From assembly GCA_958295985.1 (NCBI GenBank), contig OY282432.1:1116001-1180000 (forward strand): a DNA stretch of 64,000 nt, in the 5' to 3' direction. The DNA comes from an uncultured Candidatus Binatia bacterium. Lineage in GTDB: Bacteria > Desulfobacterota > Binatia > UBA9968 > JAJDTQ01. Positions 43,519-53,506 of this stretch are shown here, in pieces (the first letter of the stretch is position 1; the number at the start of each line of letters is the position of its first letter). The notes below the pieces were generated by a model, which made no database searches, was not told the origin of the DNA, and saw only the letters and a program-made list of their open reading frames with translations. A program made the translations under genes and the position numbers.

Positions 43519-44727
43519 TTGGCGACCTTTCCCCACGAATCCGCGATTGGGCCCGGTTCTTCCTGGAGCGCGCGGCGCTGGTGGCGCGATGAGGCCGTGC
43601 GGGGCGTCGTCATCCAGGTCCTCGTGGTGCTCGCCGTCCTGGCGTTAGTGGCATGGATGATCGGCAACGTCGCGGCCAACTTCGCGGTGCTCGACAAGAC
43701 CTTCGGCTTCGACTTCCTCTGGCGGCTGCCGGCCAACTACGACATCAACCTGGCCCTCATCGAGTACAACAACCGGGACACGCACCTGCGCGCGGCGCTC
43801 GTGGGCCTCATCAACACCGGGCTCGTGGCCGTCATCGGCATCATACTGGCCACCGTGCTCGGATTCCTGGTGGGGATATTCAGACTGTCGGACAATTGGC
43901 TGGTTTCACGCATCGCCTACGTCTACGTCGAGTTCACCCGCAACACCCCCGTCCTGCTGCTCATCCTGCTGTGGCACGGGATCATCATCCACATGCTGCC
44001 GCATCCGCGTCAGGCCATCGCCGTCGGCGACGCCGCCTTCCTGTCCAACCGGGGCTTCTACGTTCCCCGGCCCGTATTCGAGGACGGCTCCGGGTGGGCG
44101 GTGCTGGCGCTGGTCGCGGCCCTGGCCGCGGTGTTTCTGGTGCGGCGCCACGTGCGCCGGGTCCGCGACGCCACCGGCCGCCAGCTTCCGGGCGGCTGGA
44201 TCTCGGCGGCCCTGATCGTCGGGCTGCCCGGACTGGCCTTCGTGGCCGCGGGAGTTCCGTTGTCCTTCGAGCTACCGGCGTTCCAGGGCTTCAACTTCCA
44301 CGGCGGCCTCTACCTGATCCCCGAGTTCGTCGCACTGACCTGGGCGCTGGCGTTCTACACCTCCGGCTTCATTGCCGAGAACGTGCGCGCCGGCATACTC
44401 GCCACCGACAAGGGCCAGATAGAAGCGGCGCAATCCCTGGGGCTGCCGCGAAGACGCGTGCTGAGCCTGGTGATACTGCCTCAGGCCCTGCGGGTGATCA
44501 TCCCGCCGCTCACGTCCTCCTACCTCGACCTGACCAAGAATTCGTCCCTCGCCATCGCCATCGGCTACATGGACCTGGTAGCGACCCTGGGCGGGATCAC
44601 CCTGAACCAGACCGGGCGTGAGATGGAGGCCATGATACTGGTCATGCTCGTCTATCTCGCCATTTCCCTGAGCATCTCCGTGTTCATGAACTGGTACAAC
44701 CGGCGCGTCCGGCTGGTGGAGCGCTGA
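43519..44727 (+). CDS. aapQ: amino-acid ABC permease AapQ
   Basis: 402 aa from a TTG at 43519 with no clear RBS; the true start could be a later in-frame codon near 43.6 kb. Family landmarks: Asn-rich [37 protein letters not shown], and the coupling loop [20 protein letters not shown]. aapM starts within its stop codon. Confidence 0.9.
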   Translation: MATFPHESAIGPGSSWSARRWWRDEAVRGVVIQVLVVLAVLALVAWMIGNVAANFAVLDKTFGFDFLWRLPANYDINLALIEYNNRDTHLRAALVGLINTGLVAVIGIILATVLGFLVGIFRLSDNWLVSRIAYVYVEFTRNTPVLLLILLWHGIIIHMLPHPRQAIAVGDAAFLSNRGFYVPRPVFEDGSGWAVLALVAALAAVFLVRRHVRRVRDATGRQLPGGWISAALIVGLPGLAFVAAGVPLSFELPAFQGFNFHGGLYLIPEFVALTWALAFYTSGFIAENVRAGILATDKGQIEAAQSLGLPRRRVLSLVILPQALRVIIPPLTSSYLDLTKNSSLAIAIGYMDLVATLGGITLNQTGREMEAMILVMLVYLAISLSISVFMNWYNRRVRLVER

Positions 44728-45845
44728 TGATGGAACCGACGGCGCCCTCGACCTATCCCCCCGGGCAGCACCCGGACCTTCCGCCGCCGCCGGGGTCCAC
44801 CGGCGTAGTCGGCTGGCTGCGGGCCAACCTGTTCTCGTCGCCGCTCAACACGGCGCTGACCGTCGTCGCCCTGTGGCTGACCTACGAGTTCATCTCCGCC
44901 GCCATCAACTGGTTCGTGCTCGGATCGGTGGTGCAGGCCGGTTCCCGCGCCGAGTGCCGCGAGTTGGGCGACGGCGCCTGCTGGGCGGTGATCACCACCC
45001 GCATCTACCAGTTCGTCTACGGGTTCTATCCCGAGGCCGAACGCTGGCGTCCCAACCTGGCCTTCATCCTGCTGTTCCCGGCGTTGGCGCCGGTGCTGTT
45101 CGACCGCACGCCCTTCCGTCGCCGGATGTTGCTGTTCTCCCTGGCCTATCCCGCCGTCGGCGCCTGGCTGATCTACGGCGGCTTCGGCCTGCCGGTGGTG
45201 GGCACCGACTCCTACGGCGGGTTCCTGCTGACCATGATCCTCGGGGTCACCGGGATCGTGGCCTCTCTTCCCCTGGGCATCATGCTCGCCCTGGGGAGGC
45301 AATCGCGTCTGCTGGCGATCCGGGTCCTTTGCACCACCTTCATCGAGGTCCTGCGCGGCGTGCCGCTGATCACGCTGCTGTTCATCGCCTCCACCATGCT
45401 CAACTATTTTCTGCCCCCCGGCACCAGCTTCAACCTCCTGTTGCGGGTGCTGATCATGGTCACCCTCTTTGCCGCGGCCTATCTCGCGGAGGCGGTTCGG
45501 GGCGGGTTGCAGGCCATTCCACGGGGCCAGTACGAGGCCGCGGACGCCATCGGCCTGTCCTACTGGAAGACGACTTGGCTGATCACGCTCCCCCAGGCCC
45601 TCAAGATCGCCATCCCCGGCATCGTCAACGTCTTCATCGGGCTTTACAAGGACAGCACGCTGGTTGTAATCATCGGGCTGTTGGACCCCCTGGGCGTGGC
45701 CCGGGCGATCCTCGCGGACGCCAAATGGAACGGGCTGTCGAACGAGACGTACCTGTTCATCGCCCTGTTCTTCTTCCTGAGCTGTTTTGCCATGTCGCGT
45801 TACTCGCTCTGGCTCGAAGGGCGTCTGGGCGTCGGCCACCGGTAG
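44727..45845 (+). CDS. aapM: amino-acid ABC permease AapM
   Basis: 372 aa, tandem ATGs at 44727 and 44730. N-terminal Pro-rich stretch ([14 protein letters not shown]), then [59 protein letters not shown]. Forms the heterodimeric channel with AapQ. aapP follows after 11 bp. Confidence 0.94.
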   Translation: MMEPTAPSTYPPGQHPDLPPPPGSTGVVGWLRANLFSSPLNTALTVVALWLTYEFISAAINWFVLGSVVQAGSRAECRELGDGACWAVITTRIYQFVYGFYPEAERWRPNLAFILLFPALAPVLFDRTPFRRRMLLFSLAYPAVGAWLIYGGFGLPVVGTDSYGGFLLTMILGVTGIVASLPLGIMLALGRQSRLLAIRVLCTTFIEVLRGVPLITLLFIASTMLNYFLPPGTSFNLLLRVLIMVTLFAAAYLAEAVRGGLQAIPRGQYEAADAIGLSYWKTTWLITLPQALKIAIPGIVNVFIGLYKDSTLVVIIGLLDPLGVARAILADAKWNGLSNETYLFIALFFFLSCFAMSRYSLWLEGRLGVGHR

Positions 45846-45856
45846 GAGCTTCCGCC

Positions 45857-46645
45857 ATGACCACCGTCGAAGAAAGCACCCAGCGCATCGAATCCTCCAT
45901 CGACCCCTCCAGGTTGGTGGTGGAGATCACCGGCATGAACAAATGGTTCGGCGCCTTTCACGTGCTCAAGAACATCAACCTGCGGGTCACCTCCGGAGAG
46001 CGCATCGTCATCTGCGGGCCGTCCGGTTCCGGCAAGTCTACCCTGATCCGCTGTATCAACCGGCTCGAAGTCCATCAGCGGGGCGTCATCGTCGTGGACG
46101 GCACCGAGTTGACGCGCGATCTCAAGAACATCGAGCAGATCCGCTCCGAGGTGGGCATGGTGTTCCAGCACTTCAACCTCTTCCCCCACCTCACCGTTCT
46201 GGAGAACTGCACCCTGGGGCCGGTGTGGGTGCGCCGTATGCCCAAGGACGAGGCCGAGGAGATTGCCCGCCGGTATCTGACGCGGGTGCGTATCCCCGAG
46301 CAGGCCGACAAGTATCCGGGCCAGCTCTCCGGCGGCCAGCAGCAACGGGTGGCCATCGCCCGGGCCCTGTGCATGCAGCCCAAGATCATGCTGTTCGACG
46401 AGCCCACCTCCGCGCTCGACCCCGAGATGATCAAGGAAGTGCTCGACACCATGATCGAGCTGGCGGAAAGCGGCATGACCATGCTGGTGGTGACCCACGA
46501 GATGGGTTTCGCCCGCCGGGCCGCGGACCGGGTGATCTTCATGGACGGTGGCGAGATCATCGAGGAGAACACCCCGGACCGGTTCTTCGACCACCCGCAG
46601 AACGACCGCACCAAGCTGTTCCTCAGCCAGATTCTGTCGCATTAG
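45857..46645 (+). CDS. aapP: amino-acid ABC ATPase AapP
   Basis: 262 aa from the ATG at 45857, RBS TAGGAG. Walker [11 protein letters not shown]-loop [14 protein letters not shown], signature LSGGQQQR, Walker [15 protein letters not shown], His switch VTHEMGFAR. Last gene of the aap operon. Confidence 0.96.
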   Translation: MTTVEESTQRIESSIDPSRLVVEITGMNKWFGAFHVLKNINLRVTSGERIVICGPSGSGKSTLIRCINRLEVHQRGVIVVDGTELTRDLKNIEQIRSEVGMVFQHFNLFPHLTVLENCTLGPVWVRRMPKDEAEEIARRYLTRVRIPEQADKYPGQLSGGQQQRVAIARALCMQPKIMLFDEPTSALDPEMIKEVLDTMIELAESGMTMLVVTHEMGFARRAADRVIFMDGGEIIEENTPDRFFDHPQNDRTKLFLSQILSH

Positions 46646-46763
46646 GACTAAGGGGCCTGTCGAAGTTGGCAGGAATCTACTGCGCAGCAGGGAACAGGGG
46701 ATTTCAGTTGGATTTTCGTCCCATATTCCCGATATTCAAGGTAGTACATGGGAAGGGCAAGCC

Positions 46764-47828
46764 GTGATCGCGACCATGCCGGGCGCAGGAGAACGCCTTA
46801 ACGATTACTTGAACACCCCTCGGGTATCGCCGCTTTTGGTCCTGGGCGATGCGCTGGAAGTTCTAAGTGATTTCCCATCCGAAGTTTTCGATTGTTGCAT
46901 GACCAGTCCTCCGTACTGGGGCAAGCGGGAGTACGCTAACAGCGGCATCGGACTGGAGAAGGACTACAGAGACTTTATTAGGAACCTGAGCGCAATATGT
47001 GCCGAAGTCAGACGGGTGCTCAAGCCTGCCGGTTCCTTCTGGCTCAATATCGGCGACACCTATGCCGATAAGAACCTTATCGGCATCCCATGGCGCCTTG
47101 CCATAGAGTTGATCGACAGGCAAGGCTGGATTCTGAGGAACAGCGTAGTCTGGAACAAGATCAAGGGAGGCCCTGACAATACCAGGGACCGTTTGCGGAA
47201 CGTCCATGAAGACATCTTCCACTTTGTGAAGTCTCCGCAAGGCTACTACTACGATACCGATTCCATCCGCAGCACGCCGAAGAGGACCAAGGTGGTCAAC
47301 GGCTCGGTGGTCTCAGCCACGGGTGTACGCGGAGTTCGATACAGAAGGCAAGTCGAGTTGTCCTCCGATCTCACCGAGGCCGAGAAAAAGAATGCCTTTA
47401 ATGCCTTGGAGAAGATGCTCAACCGTATTGCGACTGGGGAGATAGCCGACTTTCGGATGATTATTCGGGGTCAGCAGAGGACCACCCATTCCGACTCGGA
47501 AAGGGTCTCCGGGCGAGCCAAGGAACTCAAGGACAGGGGATTCTATTTCCTGAAGTACCATCCGAACGGAAGCAAGCCTTCCGACGTGTGGGACATTCTC
47601 CCCGAGGACACCCAGAGGCGGAAGGCTCACTTCGCTCCCTATCCCGAGGACCTCTGCAAGATTCCGATTATGGCTACTTCCCCCGTGGGCGGGCTGATCC
47701 TTGATCCCTTCTGTGGGACGGGCACGACCATGTCGGTCGCCAGCGCGTTAGGTCGGAAATCCGTGGGCATAGACCTCTCGGGCGAATACCTTGAAATTGC
47801 CGAGGAGAGGAGCGCCACACTCTTATGA
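46764..47828 (+). CDS. beta-class DNA methyltransferase (likely N4-cytosine)
   Basis: 354 aa from a GTG at 46764 (GGAAGGG 6 bp upstream) rather than the ATG at 46776. Catalytic motif TSPPYWGKREY is near residue 50, and the AdoMet motif DPFCGTGTTMSVASALGRK comes near the C-terminus, an order that defines the beta class. The SPPY form favours N4-methylcytosine. The 4-bp overlap with the NotI-like endonuclease gene suggests it protects that enzyme's site. GC drops compared with the aap operon, suggesting recent acquisition. Confidence 0.9.
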   Translation: MIATMPGAGERLNDYLNTPRVSPLLVLGDALEVLSDFPSEVFDCCMTSPPYWGKREYANSGIGLEKDYRDFIRNLSAICAEVRRVLKPAGSFWLNIGDTYADKNLIGIPWRLAIELIDRQGWILRNSVVWNKIKGGPDNTRDRLRNVHEDIFHFVKSPQGYYYDTDSIRSTPKRTKVVNGSVVSATGVRGVRYRRQVELSSDLTEAEKKNAFNALEKMLNRIATGEIADFRMIIRGQQRTTHSDSERVSGRAKELKDRGFYFLKYHPNGSKPSDVWDILPEDTQRRKAHFAPYPEDLCKIPIMATSPVGGLILDPFCGTGTTMSVASALGRKSVGIDLSGEYLEIAEERSATLL

Positions 47829-48676
47829 GCGACGTCATCGAGCTCTTCGGTGAAACCACTGTGGACGAACAGGGTCCGGAATGGGAGGCGGTTCTCCGTC
47901 GCCAGTGGTGTCCTTTTCTCGACCGCAAGTGCATCAAGGTCAGAAAGAGCCAACCGGAAATCTCCATAGGCACATGCTCGGTCCTGTACGGTAGAGCCAA
48001 ACGACCGATAGTGATCTGTCCCTTCCGTCTACTGGAACGAGGACAGATATTCACAGACTGTCTGCATCTCCTTTCCATGCACGAACCCGGAAATGAGCTC
48101 CACACGGTGCCGGAGGTGTCCGTGCCGGGTGGGAGCGTCGATTATTTTCTCGCCTCGGTACGTGATGGCAAGGTGAAGGATTTCGTCGGCATCGAATTGC
48201 AGACGTTGGATACTACAGGCACGGTGTGGCCTGCACGGCAGCGATTTCTCCAGAAGGTCGGTGTGGACGTCGTCCGGGAGGAGGCATCGCCGTACAAGAC
48301 ATACGGCATGAACTGGAAGATGACGGCCAAGACGATCCTGATTCAGCTTCACCACAAAATTCAGACCTTCGAAGCCATCAACAAACACTTGACGCTCGTG
48401 ATTCAGGATTTCTTGCTGGAGTATCTGCGCAGCCAGTTTCAGTTTTCACACCTTAACGACGCGCGGCGCGGTGATCCCATGCAAATTCATGCATATCGAA
48501 TGGAACAGAGGGAGGATGGCTCATATTCATTGCAACTCGGATCTCGGCTGAGTACGGATTCGAGAGGTATCGCAGCCTGCCTGGGTCTTCAAGCGGATGC
48601 AAACGTGGAACTTGAACAGGTCGTTCAACAGCTCGAAACGAAAATTTCAAAGCAAACCCTGTTTAGGTTTGGGTAA
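47825..48676 (+). CDS. NotI-like restriction endonuclease
   Basis: 283 aa, ATGA overlap with the methyltransferase. NotI-type features: a Cys-rich iron-binding N-terminal fold (WCPFLDRKC, IGTCSVLY, VICPFRLLE) and a PD-(D/E)xK core with VDYFLAS then FVGIELQTLDTTGT, where the usual ExK is ExQ as in NotI. Second gene of the restriction-modification pair. Recognition site unknown; likely GC-rich if it follows NotI, which is inference. Family call rests on motif recall. Confidence 0.75.
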   Translation: MSDVIELFGETTVDEQGPEWEAVLRRQWCPFLDRKCIKVRKSQPEISIGTCSVLYGRAKRPIVICPFRLLERGQIFTDCLHLLSMHEPGNELHTVPEVSVPGGSVDYFLASVRDGKVKDFVGIELQTLDTTGTVWPARQRFLQKVGVDVVREEASPYKTYGMNWKMTAKTILIQLHHKIQTFEAINKHLTLVIQDFLLEYLRSQFQFSHLNDARRGDPMQIHAYRMEQREDGSYSLQLGSRLSTDSRGIAACLGLQADANVELEQVVQQLETKISKQTLFRFG

Positions 48677-48787
48677 TAAAGTTGGCGCCAATATCGCTTC
48701 AAAAGGTATGAGGTAACTATGAGAATCGCCCGGAATGTGTGGCAACCGGCTCTCTGGAACGGGAGATTCTGTCTGTGATCAAGTAGC

Positions 48788-49039
48788 GTGGGACCACGAC
48801 GCACATCCACGAAGAAGACCCGGCGGGTTCAGGCTCCGCCCCGCTCGGCTGAACGGGACGAACTGATAAAGGCGCTGATCATCAAGGGGCTTGAGGCGTT
48901 CGAGCAATCGTTTCGCCGCCAATATCCCCGGGCCACGCAGCAGGAAATTCGAGACCACATGACGCGCTACCTGTGTGAACGCACGCGGTGGGAACACCAG
49001 CACCCGAGGCGATCCTTTCGCTATGGCCGACATCATTGA
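48788..49039 (+). CDS. 83-aa small protein, antitoxin/partner candidate
   Basis: Starts at a GTG (48788). Arg/Lys-rich N-terminus, then ERDELIKALIIKGLEAFEQS and RATQQEIRDHMTRYLCERTR, a helical protein similar in layout to small partners of nucleotidyltransferase genes. Overlaps the next gene by 17 bp, so the two are coupled. No family recognised. Confidence 0.55.
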   Translation: MGPRRTSTKKTRRVQAPPRSAERDELIKALIIKGLEAFEQSFRRQYPRATQQEIRDHMTRYLCERTRWEHQHPRRSFRYGRHH

Positions 49040-49574
49040 TCGGACGTTCCATCTGCTGCAAGCTCTCTTTTGTCAGATCCCCCTTCCCTATGCGGTCATC
49101 GGCGGCTTTGCCGGAAACGTATGGGGTGTCGAGCGGGCGACGCTCGACATTGACCTGCTGGTAGGAGGCCGCCGGTCTCAGCTCGACAGGCTGATCAGCC
49201 TGGGCGCCGCACACGGCCTCCGGCCTCAGCCCGAGTTCCTGGACCTGAACCCGCTCTTGCGCGGTGTGATGGTTCGCTGTCGCATCGAGAATCTGCACGT
49301 CGACTTTCTCCGCCCCCGCGACGCCCATGATCGCAACGTCCTGCGCCGTCGCCGCCGGGAGACCTTTGCAGGGCATCTCTTGTGGTTTCCCGCCCCGGAA
49401 GACCTGATCCTGATGAAGCTCAAAGTTGGCCGGGACCGGGACTTCGATGACGCGACCCGAGTCGTCCAACGAAACCGGACTAACCTTGATCGGTCTTATC
49501 TGTTTCGCTGGTCCAGGAAGCTGGGGGTCGTAGAGGAACTGAACTACGTCCTTGGCCTTCCGTTCGAGGTCTAA
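49023..49574 (+). CDS. nucleotidyltransferase-fold protein (AbiEii/DUF6036-like)
   Basis: 183 aa from the ATG at 49023. Pattern: VIGGFAGNVWGVERATLDID, with the GG...R-x-T-x-D-x-D metal motif of minimal nucleotidyltransferases, then the third acidic strand in NLHVDFLRPRD and a Lys-rich AEDL region (PEDLILMKLKVGRDRD). Such proteins act as toxins or DNA/RNA nucleotidyltransferases in TA-like pairs. It follows and overlaps the small gene at 48788, next to a restriction-modification pair. Confidence 0.7.
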   Translation: MADIIDRTFHLLQALFCQIPLPYAVIGGFAGNVWGVERATLDIDLLVGGRRSQLDRLISLGAAHGLRPQPEFLDLNPLLRGVMVRCRIENLHVDFLRPRDAHDRNVLRRRRRETFAGHLLWFPAPEDLILMKLKVGRDRDFDDATRVVQRNRTNLDRSYLFRWSRKLGVVEELNYVLGLPFEV

Positions 49575-49687
49575 CCAACCCGACTTCCGCAACCCTGCGG
49601 GACTCTTGAGAGTCTGAATTTCCCCTGTTTCTGTGTTAGGTTCGTCAGACCGACCGTTGAAATTCATGCCGCAAGGGAGCCGGGAGC

Positions 49688-50857
49688 ATGACTGCGACTC
49701 TGATCAAGAACATAGGGACCCTGGTCTCCGGGATTCTCGACGACCCGCTCCGTGACGCCGACTCGATCCTGGTGGCGGACGGGGTGTTCGAGGAGATCGG
49801 AAAGGGTCTGAGCGCCCATGCGGACCGGACCATCGACGCCAACGGGACCACGGTCATTCCCGGTCTCATCGACTCGCATTCGCATCCCACCTTCGGCAAC
49901 TTCACCCCGGCGCAGAATTCCCTGGGATGGATCACGCACTACATGCATGGCGGGGTCACTTCCATCATCTCCGCGGGGGAGCTCCATGTGCCCGGGCTGC
50001 CGCTGCCGCCGGACCCGTTGTGCGCGGTGTCTCTGGCCATCGTCGCCAAGCGGTGTTGGGACAACCTCCGGCCCACGGGCGTCAAGGTGTACGGCGGTAC
50101 GCTGCTGCTGGTGCCGGGCCTGGACGAGAAGGATTTCGATACCATCGCAGAGGCCGGCATCGGCCTCGTCAAGTTCATCTTCTACGACTACGGCCTCCTG
50201 CCCGACGGCGAGGCCGAGCGTTACGTGAAGTGGGCCAGAGCGCGGGACATCAAGGTGAAGATCCACTCCGGCGGGGTATCCCGGTCGGGGGTCAGCCAGG
50301 TCGCCGGCGTGGACATCATCAAGGCCATCGACCCCGACATCGTGGGCCACAGCACCGGCGGTCCCATACCCATGCCGGAGGAGGACCTGCGGCGGATCGT
50401 GGCCGAGACCGACTACGACGTCGAGATCTGCACCTCCGGCAACCTGCGCATGGGCATGGTGCTGGCCGACGCGGTCAGGCAGTGCGGCGCCGAGAGCCGG
50501 GTGCTGGTGGGCACCGACACGCCGGGCGGCACCGGGGTGGCGCCGCGGGGAATCCTGCGTGAGATCTGTTTCCTCGCCTCCCTGGGAGGGATCGCCTCGG
50601 AACACGCCGTGGCCATGGCGACCGGCAACACCGGGCGCGCCCACGGACTGGACTTGGGCGCCATCGCCGAGGGCAGGCCCGCGGACCTCGTCATCATGGA
50701 CCGCATCACCGGCTCCGTGTCCCGTGACGCCCTCGATTCCTTTGCCAAGGGCGACCTTCCGGGAATCTCGGTGGTGATGATCGACGGCGAGCTCACCGTG
50801 CCGGGCCGGAGCCAGCAGACCCCTCCGCCCGAGCGGGGCGTAGAGATTCGCGGCTGA
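49688..50857 (+). CDS. enamidase-like amidohydrolase
   Basis: 389 aa. Amidohydrolase family: metal-binding DSHSHPTFG (about residue 63), VKIHSGGVS, GHSTGG, and the final Asp in LVGTDTPGGTG. The opening NIGTLVSGILDDPLRDADSI and VKFIFYDYGLL resemble the enamidase of nicotinate fermentation, which opens 6-oxo-tetrahydronicotinate. No other genes of that pathway are beside it, so substrate assignment is inference. Confidence 0.8.
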   Translation: MTATLIKNIGTLVSGILDDPLRDADSILVADGVFEEIGKGLSAHADRTIDANGTTVIPGLIDSHSHPTFGNFTPAQNSLGWITHYMHGGVTSIISAGELHVPGLPLPPDPLCAVSLAIVAKRCWDNLRPTGVKVYGGTLLLVPGLDEKDFDTIAEAGIGLVKFIFYDYGLLPDGEAERYVKWARARDIKVKIHSGGVSRSGVSQVAGVDIIKAIDPDIVGHSTGGPIPMPEEDLRRIVAETDYDVEICTSGNLRMGMVLADAVRQCGAESRVLVGTDTPGGTGVAPRGILREICFLASLGGIASEHAVAMATGNTGRAHGLDLGAIAEGRPADLVIMDRITGSVSRDALDSFAKGDLPGISVVMIDGELTVPGRSQQTPPPERGVEIRG

Positions 50858-50993
50858 GGGATCCCTGACCGGTAAGAGCAGGGAGCGGGCGGGTAACCCA
50901 AGGGTGGCAGGAGGACTGCCTGTTCATCGAGTTGTCGAACAAGGCACGGCCCGCTGATTTCAAAACGGACGGACCGCAGCACAAGGAGTAAAG

Positions 50994-51971
50994 GTGAGTT
51001 CACTACAGTACGGCGTCGGACTCTTCCCGACGGAATCCATCTCGCGGATCATCCAGCTTGGCAAGCAGGCCGAGGAACTGTCCTTCAGCCATGTCTGGAT
51101 CGGCGACTCGCACCTCATCTGGCGCGAGGCGTTCGTGAACATGGCGGCGGTGGCGCTCAACACATCGAGGGTGATCATCGGCACCGGCGTCACCAATCCC
51201 GTGACCCGGCACCCTTCTGTGCTGGCCAGTGCCTACGCCACCCTGGACGAGATGGCGCCGGGCCGGTTCGCGGTGGGCATCGGGCTCGGCGACAGTTCCC
51301 TGGAGACCATGGGCCGGAAACAGGCGCGGCTGGCGGACTTCGAGGAGGCCGTGGCGCAGATGCGGGCCGTCATCGAGGGCGGCGAGGCTGCGCTGGAGAG
51401 CGGCAGGATCCGCCTCAACTTCTCCCAGAACCGAAAGATACCGTTCTACGTTGCGGCCAGCGGGCCGAAGATGCTGGAGCTTTCCGGGCGGGTGGCGGAC
51501 GGCGTGATCATCCTGGTGGGGGTGGATTCCGGCGCCATCGAAAGGGCCGTGGAGAGGATTGCGGCCGGCGCCGGGTCGGCGGGCCGCAAGCTTTCCGACA
51601 TCGACCTGGTGCTGTGGGTCCCGTGCGCGGTCTCGGAAAGCCCCGGGGCCAAGGACGCGGTCAAGGCCCACGTGGCCCGTGTCATCGCCCACCCGCTGCC
51701 CTTCTCGCTGGACGAGCGCGAGCAGAAGGTGCTCGACGACATCCGCCAAGCCTACAACTACTACCAGCACATGGATCAGCGGGCCAGCCAGGCGCGCGTC
51801 ATCCCGGACTGGCTGGTGGACAAGTTCGCCGTCGCCGGCACCCCGGACGAGTGTCACGCCAAGGTCGAGGAGCTCAAGCAGAGCGCCATCGACCAGGTGG
51901 CGATCATTCCCTACGACGTGGGTGACGCCGACCGCGGCGAGACCCTGCGGCTCTTTGCCGGAGCCATGTAG
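50994..51971 (+). CDS. LLM-class (F420 or FMN) oxidoreductase
   Basis: 325 aa from a GTG at 50994, RBS AAGGAG. Luciferase-like TIM barrel: AEELSFSHVWIGDSHLIWRE, TRHPSVLASAYATLDEMAPG, FAVGIGLGDSSLETMGRK, YVAASGPKMLELSG. The ending VAGTPDECHAKVEELKQSAI matches F420-dependent methylenetetrahydromethanopterin-reductase-like proteins. Cofactor (F420 or FMN) not resolved from sequence. Confidence 0.88.
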   Translation: MSSLQYGVGLFPTESISRIIQLGKQAEELSFSHVWIGDSHLIWREAFVNMAAVALNTSRVIIGTGVTNPVTRHPSVLASAYATLDEMAPGRFAVGIGLGDSSLETMGRKQARLADFEEAVAQMRAVIEGGEAALESGRIRLNFSQNRKIPFYVAASGPKMLELSGRVADGVIILVGVDSGAIERAVERIAAGAGSAGRKLSDIDLVLWVPCAVSESPGAKDAVKAHVARVIAHPLPFSLDEREQKVLDDIRQAYNYYQHMDQRASQARVIPDWLVDKFAVAGTPDECHAKVEELKQSAIDQVAIIPYDVGDADRGETLRLFAGAM

Positions 51972-51981
51972 CCGGCCGCCG

Positions 51982-52356
51982 GTGCGGACCCTTACCCGCT
52001 ACTACTTCTTTCAGATCCCTGGCTGGCTCCTGGCCGTGGTGCTGCTGGCGGTCCTCCACTCATGGCTGGGCCTGCCGGCATGGGTGGCGCTGACCGTCCT
52101 TGGCGTAGTGGTCGTGAAGGACGTGGTCTGCTACCCGTTCCTGCGCAAAGCATACCGGTTGGAAGCCTCCGGCGCGGCGCAGCTCGTGGGCCTGCGCGGA
52201 GTCGCTCGGGATTCTCTCGACCCCGCCGGTTACGTCCACGTGCGCGGCGAGCTGTGGCGCGCGCACACCGAGTCCGGTGCAGCCGCGATACCCGCCGGCG
52301 CCGAGGTCAAGGTCGTCCGCGGCCGCCGGATGACGTTGACCGTGGCCCGGGACTAA
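51982..52356 (+). CDS. NfeD-like membrane protein
   Basis: 124 aa from a GTG at 51982, 10 bp after the oxidoreductase gene. Two hydrophobic segments (FFQIPGWLLAVVLLAV; PAWVALTVLGVVVVKDVV) and a C-terminal OB-fold NfeD domain (LVGLRGVARDSLDPAGYVHV, GELWRA, IPAGAEVKVVRGRRMTL). Usually paired with a stomatin-like protein; none is here. Confidence 0.75.
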   Translation: MRTLTRYYFFQIPGWLLAVVLLAVLHSWLGLPAWVALTVLGVVVVKDVVCYPFLRKAYRLEASGAAQLVGLRGVARDSLDPAGYVHVRGELWRAHTESGAAAIPAGAEVKVVRGRRMTLTVARD

Positions 52357-52390
52357 CCCGCGGTCGCTGCTACCGGGCCGGCGCAGCCCG

Positions 52391-53368
52391 CTACAAAAGC
52401 CCCTTCTCTTCGTAGAACCTTTGCGCGCCCGGGTGCAGCGGGATGCCGAGGGGGCCGGCGTCGGTGTCGCGGCAGACCTGTCTGATGTTCAGGCGGGGGG
52501 CGTCCACCGGGATGTCGCGCCGCCGCCGGTAGATGGACTCGCACAGGGAATAGGCCATGTCGTTGCTCAACCACTTGTGGGTGATGACGGGCCAACCGCT
52601 GAAGTCCACGGTGCGAACGTCTTCCTTCAACCCGGGAAATCTCCGCCTGGGTATCACGGCGCTCCTGAAGCCCAGCTTCTCCATGGCCCGGATTACGTCC
52701 TCATCCAGGTGGAGCACCTCGTAGCCGTTGTCCAGTGCCGCCTCCAGCCATCGCGTGGACAACCCTTCGTCAAACACTGCGTCGACCCGCCCGGCCTGAA
52801 TCGACTTGATGCGTTTGGGCGAAGACGGGTGGGCGCATTCGTCGACCTTGCCGCCCCAGCGCTTGATCCTGCGGAACGACAGGCCATGGAGGGAAAGGAT
52901 CGTCGAGATGGCGTAGTGGGTTGAATTGTCGATGCCCGAGGTCCGGGTGGACACCGTCAGCGGCATCCTGTTCTTGACCACGTCGCGCAACGATCGCACC
53001 CCGAGCTTGGCGGACACGGCGATGGCGATGCGGTCCCAGGACGGAAAGCAGGCCAACGCCCGCAAAGGCAAGGGTTCCTTGTAGTAGCCTTTGCCGCGGT
53101 AGGCCATGGTGGCGATGACCGACGGGTTCACGTGGGACACATCGACCCGGCGCTTCCCCACCTCGATGGGGGCCTTCATCCCGCCCATGAGCTCGCCGTG
53201 GACACCGAACCGGAGCGGCGGGAAGATGTGGTCTTCCTCCTTGCTGGAGCGGATGTTGATGTCCAGCGCCACGCCCAGGTCGAGCATGCGGTCCGCGTAG
53301 ACCCCGGCGGCCATCTCCAGCATCGCCCTGACTCGCTTCATCCGTGAATTGGGTCTTTGTTGTGCCAT
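52391..53368 (-). CDS. TAXI-family TRAP-type binding protein without signal peptide
   Basis: 325 aa. TAXI-type periplasmic-binding fold: LRFGVHGELMGGMKAPIEVG, HVNPSVIATMAYRGKGYY, FPSWDRIAIAVS, and the family ending HPGAQRFYEEKGLL. The N-terminus is MAQQRPNSRMKRVRAMLE, with no signal peptide and no TRAP permease nearby. Convergent with the NfeD-like gene. Confidence 0.7.
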   Translation of the reverse strand: MAQQRPNSRMKRVRAMLEMAAGVYADRMLDLGVALDINIRSSKEEDHIFPPLRFGVHGELMGGMKAPIEVGKRRVDVSHVNPSVIATMAYRGKGYYKEPLPLRALACFPSWDRIAIAVSAKLGVRSLRDVVKNRMPLTVSTRTSGIDNSTHYAISTILSLHGLSFRRIKRWGGKVDECAHPSSPKRIKSIQAGRVDAVFDEGLSTRWLEAALDNGYEVLHLDEDVIRAMEKLGFRSAVIPRRRFPGLKEDVRTVDFSGWPVITHKWLSNDMAYSLCESIYRRRRDIPVDAPRLNIRQVCRDTDAGPLGIPLHPGAQRFYEEKGLL

Positions 53369-53506
53369 ACCGTCCCCTTTCGACGTTCCACACCTGTATC
53401 AAATCCGGCGGTCAGCCGCGACCGCTGTCGCGCCGCCGGCTGCGTCCGGGGGCGGCGGGCACGGTCTTTCCTTGCAGCGGGCGCAGCCGTCGAGTATGAA
53501 AGAGGC

